A DNA stretch of 64,000 nt from CBDAUN01 sp965200645 (GTDB lineage Bacteria > Pseudomonadota > Gammaproteobacteria > Arenicellales > JAJDZL01), in assembly GCA_965200645.1 (NCBI GenBank), contig CBDAUN010000003.1, positions 310,001 through 374,000 of the forward strand, written 5' to 3'. The notes below the pieces were generated by a model. The model saw only the letters and a program-made list of their open reading frames with translations. It searched no databases and was not told where the DNA came from. This document shows, piece after piece, positions 56,989-64,000 of the stretch. Each line of letters opens with the position of its first letter. Position 1 is the stretch's first letter. The translations under genes and the position numbers were made by a program.

Positions 56989-58263
56989 TTAATCTCGTGC
57001 TTTGCCACCGATTAACTGTGCCATATCTTTGTCCATTTGATCGCGCAATTTACCACTGTCGATATTTGATTGCTGTTTCACTTCGAAGCGGCTAAACCAC
57101 ATTTTTCTGGCTTTTCTCTCGGGCGCTGGTGTTACACGGGTTCGCTTGATCACAAACAGTGCGTAGGCAAAATTCACCAGCGAAATAAAGTAAAACAGGG
57201 AATCCGCGCCCAAATACTCCATCACCATAGATGCAATTATCGGACCGATAACCGCCCCAGCTCCATATCCAATCACCAGACCTGCTGCGGCCCGTATCAT
57301 ATCTTCCGGGCCAACGGAATCATTCATGTGAGCACAGGCGATTGGGTAAACCAAAAAGGACCAAGCACCGAACAGTACAGCCGTTACAAGGAATAACCAC
57401 AATGTAAGTTCGACGGTAAATACAATTGCCAGTGAAACCATTGCGGAAATTAAGGAAGAAACTATCAGCACCTTTCGTCGGTCCATGCGATCTGACAACT
57501 TGCCAATAGGCCACTGTAACAGCACGCCCCCGAAAATGACCAAGGACATAAAAATTGCGGTTGCCGTAGTTGAATCGAGATGTGTCTGAGTAAAGATCGG
57601 TCCTAAACCATATATAGCACTTCCAGCTAGTCCGGCCGCGAATGCACCCAACATGCCTACAGGGGAAATTTTGAAAACATCAATAATTTCTACGTGCTGA
57701 CGCGCATTGACCGGTGGCGCGATCAATCGAGTTAACAGCACCGGAACTAGTGCAACTGAATACGCAATCGAAGCGACAGAAAACAATAAAAACGATTCCG
57801 GAATCGCCAACGGTATAAAAAGTTGACCTACACTCGCTGCTAAGTAATTTACAGCCATATACAAAGAGAGAATTTGTCCACGTGTTTTATTAGTCGCACG
57901 TGCATTCAGCCAACTCTCAGTAATGATGACTAAGGCTGCCATACAAAACCCAGCAGCAAACCTGACAATGATCCAAAAAGTGGGGTCGACAACCATGGCG
58001 TGAAGTAATGCTGCGACTGACGTGAAGGAGGCATACACAGCGAAGGCTCGTATATGACCAACAGTGATCACCAACTTATCACCATATCTTGCCCCGAGAA
58101 AGAAGCCTAGAAAGTATCCGGCAGTGACCAAGCCGACGACCGTAGTAGAAAATAGTTCAGCTTCAGCTCTTAACGCGAGAAGAGTGCTAAGAAGCGAGTT
58201 TGCGACTAACAGCAAGCCCCAACTAGCTAACAGCGCAAAAATCGACCTAAATGCGGTAAACAC
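56989..58263 (-). CDS. MFS transporter, YcaD type
   Basis: A 424-residue major facilitator with about 12 helices. The conserved loop between helices 2 and 3 reads GARYGDKL, and GKLSDRMDRRKVLI lies between helices 8 and 9. The ARATNKTRGQILSLYMAVNYLA segment resembles YcaD-like transporters of unknown substrate. A charged cytoplasmic tail of some 45 residues ends the protein. Divergent from lhr. Confidence 0.85.
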   Translation of the reverse strand: MFTAFRSIFALLASWGLLLVANSLLSTLLALRAEAELFSTTVVGLVTAGYFLGFFLGARYGDKLVITVGHIRAFAVYASFTSVAALLHAMVVDPTFWIIVRFAAGFCMAALVIITESWLNARATNKTRGQILSLYMAVNYLAASVGQLFIPLAIPESFLLFSVASIAYSVALVPVLLTRLIAPPVNARQHVEIIDVFKISPVGMLGAFAAGLAGSAIYGLGPIFTQTHLDSTTATAIFMSLVIFGGVLLQWPIGKLSDRMDRRKVLIVSSLISAMVSLAIVFTVELTLWLFLVTAVLFGAWSFLVYPIACAHMNDSVGPEDMIRAAAGLVIGYGAGAVIGPIIASMVMEYLGADSLFYFISLVNFAYALFVIKRTRVTPAPERKARKMWFSRFEVKQQSNIDSGKLRDQMDKDMAQLIGGKARD

Positions 58264-58564
58264 GTCGCCGGTCCTCAGTGGCAGTAGTGGTGTAAATGGT
58301 GCGCAATGGTATACCGAAATAGATATTAAAGTTAAAATTAATTTTATGCTTTATTCTGGCAGCATTCGTTGTTGGTGTTATTGCGAAATGCAAAATTATT
58401 CTGGACCCCTTTCAGCCTAATTTGGCACGGTGTTATCATACAAACTCAGTTTGAATGCCTTGTTTGATCGATGCTAACAGTGTTGAATCTACGGAAGTTT
58501 GGGTAAATGATTCAAGACTTACAGTTGCGAAATCTGAAGTAAATATGGCATTCGCTTCATCATA
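58264..58564. other. 301-base divergent gap between MFS gene and lhr
   Basis: AT-rich, with no gene. It must hold the promoters of both genes, but no box pair stands out; TTTATT and TATGCT at 58346-58355 are weak candidates for the lhr direction. Confidence 0.5.
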
Positions 58565-61500
58565 ATGCTACCCCCAGAGTCAACATCGCATAAATTTCAT
58601 CCGGCAGTAGAAGCTTGGTTCTCGGAAAATTACGAGTCGGCAACGGAATGTCAAATTGAAGCTTGGCCGGCCATTCAAAAAAACAAGGATGTTCTTGTTG
58701 CAGCACCAACGGGTTCCGGAAAGACACTAGCCGCTTTTCTGGCTGTAATCAACGAGCTTGTTCGAAAAGGTTTGGAGTCCAGTAGTTTGGAGTCCAGCAC
58801 ATATGTCGTTTATGTTTCCCCGCTGAAGGCTCTTTCCTACGACATCAACCGAAATCTAGAGGCACCGCTAAAGGGGATACGTGAAAAGCTTAAGGAATTG
58901 GGCTATTCCGATTTGGAAATTAGTGCTGGAGTCAGAACTGGTGATACGAGTCAATCCGAGCGGCGCGCGATGATTCGTAAGCCACCGCATATTCTAGTAA
59001 CCACCCCGGAATCTCTCTACCTTTTACTTACTTCAAAATCCGGTAGGGGGATTCTTAAAACTACCCGCAAATTAATCGTAGATGAGATTCATTCGATCGT
59101 GAACAACAAAAGGGGTGCCCACTTTGCGCTTTCAATGGCAAGACTCGAACGTGTAGTTGACAATCCAATTATGAGAATTGGTTTATCTGCAACACAACGA
59201 CCCGTCGATGAAGTTGCAAGATTCCTTTGTGGGCGTGAATCCCATGGTTGCGTGATTTGCGATACGGGCCATATCCGTCATTGGGACTTGTCAATAGAAA
59301 TCCCACCTGCGCCTCTTGAAGCAGTCATGTCAGCTGAGTCGTGGAATGATGTCTATTGCAGAATTGCTGAGTTGGTAGCCGCGCATAAAACCACATTGAT
59401 ATTTGTAAATACCCGCAGACACTCAGAACGAGCAACTCGATATCTGGCGGAATTACTGGGTGAAGAAAACGTTGCTGCACATCATGGCAGCTTATCCAAG
59501 GAGCATCGACACACTGCGGAACGTCGTCTTAAATCCGGAGAATTGAAGGTTGTGATAGCAACTGCTTCGCTTGAACTTGGTATTGATATTGGTGACGTTA
59601 ATTTAGTTTGTCAGATTGGTTCGCCTCGTTCAATTTCGACTTTCGTTCAACGAGTTGGTCGTTCGGGTCATTCCTTAGGAAAGTTACCAAAAGGCATACT
59701 GCACCCCACAACTAGAGATGAACTAGTGGAAAGTACGGCACTGCTTAAGGCGGTGCACGATGGAGAAATGGAAGTTCTATCGATGTGCGGTGATGCAATG
59801 GATGTACTTGCACAGCAAATCGTCGCTGAGTGCAGCGTCGAAGATTGCAACATTGATGGAATGCACAAGATGATTCAAACTGCATTTCCCTATCGAGACA
59901 TAAGCTTATCGAAGTTTGAATCACTACTTGTAATGCTTTCTGAAGGATTTTCATTGCGTCGTGGAAGACGTGGGGCGTATATCCATCTAGACGCTGTAGG
60001 TCGAATGGCACGAGGGCGAAAGGGTGCTCGAATCGTTGCATTAACCAATGGCGGTGCGATTCCGGACCAATTCGATTATGACGTCATATTAGTACCCGAT
60101 GAAATTCGAATTGGTAGTGTCAATGAGGACTTTGCATTTGAAAGCCTAACAGGTGACATATTTCAGTTGGGGAATGCTTCCTATCGAGTGTTGCAAGTTA
60201 AGCAAGGTAGAGTGCTTGTAGAAGATGCACAGGGATTACCGCCAAACATACCATTTTGGCTCGGAGAAGGCCGTGGTAGAAGTGACACACTCAGTGACGC
60301 TGTATCTCAATTGCGCGACTCGGTGTCTATAACGTTAGATGACCGGGACATTGATAGCACTACAGAATGGTTTACAAAGGAATATCAAGTCGATTTGCCC
60401 ATCGCAAAGCAAGTCGTGAAGTATCTCGCGCTAGCGAAATCTGCATTGGGTAATCTGCCGACTAAGGATCTGATTATTTTTGAACGCTTCTTTGATGAAG
60501 CCAATGACATGCATTTAGTTGTACATAGTGTTTATGGCTCACGTACAAATCGTGCATGGGGATTAGCACTGCGAAAGAAGTTTTGCGTTAGGTTTGATTT
60601 TGAACTGCAAGCAGCGGCTCTCGAGGACAATCTGGTGTTGTCACTTGGACCGACACACAGTTTTGAATTGCACGAAGTACAAAATTACTTGAATTCAAAA
60701 ACTTCACGACAGACATTGACTCAAGCAATTTTTACTGCACCGATGTTTGAAACCAGATGGCGATGGGTAGCAAATACTGCATTAGCAGTGCAGCGAAATC
60801 GAAATGGTAAGAAAGTACCACCACAGCTTCAGCGAACAGATGCGGAAGACTTACTTGCGTTACTTTTCCCAGATCAGGTTGCGTGTCAGGAAAATCGACA
60901 AGGCCCGATTAATGTTCCAGACCATCCCTTGATAAAACAGACTATTGAAGACTGTCTGCATGAAGTCATGGATGCCGATGGATTGGATACAGTCTTAGCG
61001 AAAATTGAATCCGGTGAGATTGAAGTTCAATTCAAAGATCTTTCCGAACCATCGATACTTGCTCAGGAAATTCTTACTGCCAAGCCATACGCCTTCTTAG
61101 ATGATGCACCTGCAGAAGAACGAAGAACATTAGCAGTTCAACACAGAAGAATGAGCGATATTGCCATTGATGAGGGATTCGGTCAGTTGGATTCTGAGGT
61201 GATTTACCAAGTTCTCCACGAGATGTGGCCGACCCCTGAAAATGAGCACGAACTGCATGATGCTTTGGTAATGCTTGGATTCATGTTGGAAAGAGAAGTT
61301 GGCCCTAAGGTCAATTTACCAACCCCAAAACTCACGCCACCGAAAATCCTCAATCCTGAATGGGTAGAGAATTTCGACCAGCTAGTGAAGGCGAATAGAG
61401 CCACTAGAATACTATTAACAGATGACACATTTGCCTGGGTGCCTGCCGAACGATTGCATGAGTTTCAGTTGATTCATCCCAGTGCAAATCAAACCCCGCA

Positions 61501-62929
61501 GATTAAACCAACTTGCTTGTCCAAGAAAAACATTGATACGAGAGAAGAAGCATTAGATTCGCTACTTCGAAGTCGACTGGAGGTGATAGGTCCGGTTTCT
61601 GAAATTGAAATAGCATGTGACTTCAAGTTGGACATTCACGAAGTACAGCAATCTTTGATACGTCTGGAGTCCGAAGGATCAATCTTGCGAGGACATTATC
61701 GGGAAAAGAATGCTAAAACGAACTTTCAACTTGGAACAGTTGAGTGGTGTGACCGACGTATTCTTTCAAGAATTCACAAACGCACTTTACAACGTTTAAG
61801 GAAAGAAATTCGACCAGTAAGTAAAGATTCTTATATTCGATATTTAATGCAATGGATGCGAATAGATGGTGAACGCATTGGCGAAGGTGTTAATGCGCTA
61901 GATACTGTTTTGGATCAGTTGGAAGGATTTGAAGCACCGGCCGCAGCTTGGGAATCAAAAATACTACCGTCAAGAATTTATAACTACTCAACTGAGTTAC
62001 TGAATCACCTGAGCGCATCTGGAACGATAGTGTGGTCCAGGTTATCAAAGTTTGATCGACCAAAACCGAATAAGATTCGTAAGTTAAATACCTCACTTCG
62101 AACCTCGCCATTAGCCTTCTTAAGAAGACAAAATCTCCCATATTGGCGCATGTTAAACATGCAAGCTAAACAAGACAATCAGTTACTCTCACCAATAGGG
62201 AAGAGCATATCTGAGTTGCTAAAACAACATGGTGCACTTTTTATCGATGAAATACTGGAATTACTGCATTTGCTTCCAAGTCACGTAGAGGCAGGTCTAG
62301 TTGAGTTGTTTACAGCAGGTGTCGCAACTTGCGACCACTTTGGTGGAATTCGAGCATTGATGTTGCCAGAGTCAGTTCGGTCTCGTCGACACAAGTTGCG
62401 TTATTCAGTTTCGAGTGGTTTGAAAGCTTCGGGACGATGGTCACTGGTGCATCGTGAAATCCTGCAACCGCAACCAGCCGTAACTAATGAACAGTTGGAT
62501 GAATTTGCAGTAAAGTTAATGTTAAAGCGATATGGAGTTGTATTTCGAGCAGTATTGGCGAGGGATCAGCGTATATTGTCGCCATGGGGTAGATTACTGC
62601 CGATACTACGCAGAATGGAGGACCGAGGTGAAGTTAGAGGTGGTCGCTTTGTGACTGGTATATCGGGCGAGCAATTTGCACTACCTCATGCACTTGAGAT
62701 GCTACGTCAGGTTAGACGAGGTTCAACAGGAGTGCAAAGAATTGTTATATCAGCGGCAGATCCACTAAATATGGTGGGTATTGTTACAGATGGCATGCGA
62801 ATTCCTTCGCTAAACAAAACTGATATTGAATTCACCAATGGGATTTGTACAGCCATAATCCAAGATGGACAAAGACAGTTGATGGAAAACTTGGCAACCT
62901 TGCTCGAAGGTGCTGCTCTTAAAGATTAA
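58565..62929 (+). CDS. lhr: Large superfamily-2 helicase Lhr
   Basis: A 1454-residue Lhr-type DNA helicase. N-terminal RecA-like domains carry Walker A APTGSGKT (about residues 46-53), VDEIHSI (near 172), GLSATQRPVDEV and the motif VI QRVGRSGHS. A winged-helix and Lhr core follow. The C-terminal 550 residues match the Lhr-CTD, seen in the full-length enterobacterial and pseudomonad forms. The family unwinds DNA-RNA hybrids, and in some bacteria is tied to repair. Length agrees with E. coli Lhr (about 1540). It starts in a 301-base divergent gap. Confidence 0.95.
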   Translation: MLPPESTSHKFHPAVEAWFSENYESATECQIEAWPAIQKNKDVLVAAPTGSGKTLAAFLAVINELVRKGLESSSLESSTYVVYVSPLKALSYDINRNLEAPLKGIREKLKELGYSDLEISAGVRTGDTSQSERRAMIRKPPHILVTTPESLYLLLTSKSGRGILKTTRKLIVDEIHSIVNNKRGAHFALSMARLERVVDNPIMRIGLSATQRPVDEVARFLCGRESHGCVICDTGHIRHWDLSIEIPPAPLEAVMSAESWNDVYCRIAELVAAHKTTLIFVNTRRHSERATRYLAELLGEENVAAHHGSLSKEHRHTAERRLKSGELKVVIATASLELGIDIGDVNLVCQIGSPRSISTFVQRVGRSGHSLGKLPKGILHPTTRDELVESTALLKAVHDGEMEVLSMCGDAMDVLAQQIVAECSVEDCNIDGMHKMIQTAFPYRDISLSKFESLLVMLSEGFSLRRGRRGAYIHLDAVGRMARGRKGARIVALTNGGAIPDQFDYDVILVPDEIRIGSVNEDFAFESLTGDIFQLGNASYRVLQVKQGRVLVEDAQGLPPNIPFWLGEGRGRSDTLSDAVSQLRDSVSITLDDRDIDSTTEWFTKEYQVDLPIAKQVVKYLALAKSALGNLPTKDLIIFERFFDEANDMHLVVHSVYGSRTNRAWGLALRKKFCVRFDFELQAAALEDNLVLSLGPTHSFELHEVQNYLNSKTSRQTLTQAIFTAPMFETRWRWVANTALAVQRNRNGKKVPPQLQRTDAEDLLALLFPDQVACQENRQGPINVPDHPLIKQTIEDCLHEVMDADGLDTVLAKIESGEIEVQFKDLSEPSILAQEILTAKPYAFLDDAPAEERRTLAVQHRRMSDIAIDEGFGQLDSEVIYQVLHEMWPTPENEHELHDALVMLGFMLEREVGPKVNLPTPKLTPPKILNPEWVENFDQLVKANRATRILLTDDTFAWVPAERLHEFQLIHPSANQTPQIKPTCLSKKNIDTREEALDSLLRSRLEVIGPVSEIEIACDFKLDIHEVQQSLIRLESEGSILRGHYREKNAKTNFQLGTVEWCDRRILSRIHKRTLQRLRKEIRPVSKDSYIRYLMQWMRIDGERIGEGVNALDTVLDQLEGFEAPAAAWESKILPSRIYNYSTELLNHLSASGTIVWSRLSKFDRPKPNKIRKLNTSLRTSPLAFLRRQNLPYWRMLNMQAKQDNQLLSPIGKSISELLKQHGALFIDEILELLHLLPSHVEAGLVELFTAGVATCDHFGGIRALMLPESVRSRRHKLRYSVSSGLKASGRWSLVHREILQPQPAVTNEQLDEFAVKLMLKRYGVVFRAVLARDQRILSPWGRLLPILRRMEDRGEVRGGRFVTGISGEQFALPHALEMLRQVRRGSTGVQRIVISAADPLNMVGIVTDGMRIPSLNKTDIEFTNGICTAIIQDGQRQLMENLATLLEGAALKD

Positions 62930-62990
62930 GTTCGTATTGAACTAAAACTGAAACCAACTATTGTTCAAATGAATTCAAAGAAGCGCTGAT

Positions 62991-63341
62991 TTACTCCTCA
63001 GGCGTAAATAGGCTTGATTCCATCTTCGCATAGTACGCTGCGATATCTCGAATATCAGATTCGGATAGTTGCGTAGCAAAACCAGCCATAATTGGATTAT
63101 TACGTTCTCCGGATTTATAAGCTCTTAAGGAATGAGCGATATAGTCTTCGTATTGTCCTGAAATAATAGGGGTTGCCACACCTGTTGTTTCATCACCGGC
63201 ACCGTGGCAAGTTAAACAAACCTGAGCTTTTACTTCACCAGCATAGGGGTCACCAGCCATTGAAATAGCAGACATGCAAAACAGAGACGCTAGGCCAAAT
63301 AAGAAGCTTAGATTGAAAGGAATTCTGTATTGTTTCATCAC
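62991..63341 (-). CDS. Monoheme c-type cytochrome
   Basis: A 116-residue periplasmic class-I cytochrome c. A signal peptide ends near SMAGDP. The heme site is CLTCHGAG and the axial methionine is likely in NPIMAGFATQ. It starts two bases after the end of the next cytochrome gene on the same strand, so the pair is an operon. Together the two resemble the halves of diheme cytochrome c4. Confidence 0.9.
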   Translation of the reverse strand: MMKQYRIPFNLSFLFGLASLFCMSAISMAGDPYAGEVKAQVCLTCHGAGDETTGVATPIISGQYEDYIAHSLRAYKSGERNNPIMAGFATQLSESDIRDIAAYYAKMESSLFTPEE

Positions 63342-63343
63342 GG

Positions 63344-63667
63344 CTATTCCCTGGGCAAAGTTGCAAAATAAGCTGCAAGATCAGCTAATTCTTCATCGGT
63401 AAACTGCGCGGTTTGAGCGTGCATGGTGGCATGCTCACGTACATCATCACGGTATGCCTTGAGTGCGGCTAACAAGTAGTCAGCATTTTGTCCTGCTATC
63501 TTTGGGACCGGGTATGCGGGATAGGCATTTCGCATACCGGATACAGCATGGCACCCAGAGCATGTGAAACTATGCTCCAATCCTGCAACGGGGTCACCTT
63601 GTCCATACGAAGCGATAGGTAAAAACAAAATAGCACTCAACAAAAATGCCCAGATGCTGGGTTTCAT
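63344..63667 (-). CDS. Monoheme c-type cytochrome
   Basis: A 107-residue periplasmic cytochrome c with a signal peptide cut near ASYG. The heme motif is CSGCHAVS, and the axial methionine is probably in HATMHAQTAQF. An AAAGGAGAG ribosome site precedes the ATG. It is the first gene of the pair. Such cytochromes carry electrons to terminal oxidases or other acceptors. Confidence 0.9.
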   Translation of the reverse strand: MKPSIWAFLLSAILFLPIASYGQGDPVAGLEHSFTCSGCHAVSGMRNAYPAYPVPKIAGQNADYLLAALKAYRDDVREHATMHAQTAQFTDEELADLAAYFATLPRE

Positions 63668-64000
63668 GTTAGTTTGACTCTCCTTTTGATGATTAGAATA
63701 ACTGTCAACTAGGAGCGACAGAGCCTGTTATTCGCCGACCATGCTGTTGACGTCAAAGTGCGTATTATAAACAAAGCGACTAGCTTTTCATTTCAATATA
63801 ACTCGCTAGAAGGTCTTAAAACCAAAGGGCACCTGCGCCAATCATCCCTCTTGTTCGTGCTAAGGTCCTGTTGCCAACTTAACCGCCACGATGCCTGACC
63901 CTGCCATCTGTGACTGACGTTCGCCATGTAGCATGCACTAGCATGCGCCAGTGCAGTCGGTCAATAACACCGATTGCTTTACTAGGGCGACGAAAGCGAT
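63668..64000. other. Gap at the right edge, upstream of the cytochrome genes
   Basis: No gene is seen in 333 bases. A minus-strand TATAAT (63769-63764) lies 97 bases before the first cytochrome gene and may be its -10 box; the -35 region is weak. TAGCATGC occurs twice near 63930-63945. Confidence 0.45.

Noticed and set aside
63930..63945. TAGCATGC repeated at the right edge
   Set aside because: Only two short copies; too little to call an element, and the window ends 55 bases later.

Overview
The window looks like a stretch of chromosome from a gammaproteobacterium with a moderate GC content. The evidence is the set of families seen: AceK, single-chain PurL of about 1300 residues, the MsrPQ pair, AmpD, Lhr, dapA next to purC, and a TRAP transporter. 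The many genes for amino-acid, betaine, polyamine and dicarboxylate use suggest an aerobic heterotroph, perhaps marine. No rRNA, tRNA or CRISPR array was recognised, so the lineage cannot be fixed more closely.

1-6.8 kb (+ strand): indolepyruvate ferredoxin oxidoreductase, glutaryl-CoA dehydrogenase, an SSADH/glutarate-semialdehyde dehydrogenase and PdxH, which together suggest 2-oxo-acid and lysine/glutarate breakdown. 6.8-16 kb: on the minus strand a class-III aminotransferase, a non-pyrrolysine MttB-like methyltransferase and AceK; on the plus strand a dimethylglycine-dehydrogenase-like flavoprotein with EtfB and EtfA. This block fits methylamine or betaine demethylation with electrons passed to the quinone pool through ETF. 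16-29 kb: a CLC channel without the two transport glutamates, overlapping an orphan polyamine-type binding protein; agmatinase; a TRAP transporter; an Asp/Glu/hydantoin racemase; isocitrate lyase; and a fused HyuA-HyuB 5-oxoprolinase/hydantoinase.

29-43.7 kb: housekeeping genes (ampD, an FMN glutamate-synthase-like protein, a PduO-type cobalamin adenosyltransferase, dapA, purC, purL, an Atm1-like ABC exporter, msrQ, msrP, a thiolase and an acetyltransferase). Several palindromes and hairpins lie between them, including an 18-bp perfect palindrome upstream of msrP and a terminator-like hairpin in the dapA leader.

43.7-55 kb is the accessory region. A gene-poor stretch is followed by an IS1634/IS4-type insertion sequence, another gene-poor stretch, one very large GC-rich gene for a repeat-rich Calx-beta surface protein with an autotransporter-like C-terminal barrel, and 1.3 kb more without genes. 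The start of the large gene is the most striking feature of the window. A good promoter, Shine-Dalgarno site and ATG lead into a run of nine C, and one extra C would join this ATG without a stop to the frame that encodes the full signal peptide. As written, no ordinary start codon precedes the signal peptide. This may be a phase-variable switch, a broken gene or a homopolymer error.

55-64 kb returns to ordinary genes: rmuC, a beta-hydroxyacid dehydrogenase, an MFS transporter, the large helicase lhr and two small c-type cytochromes.
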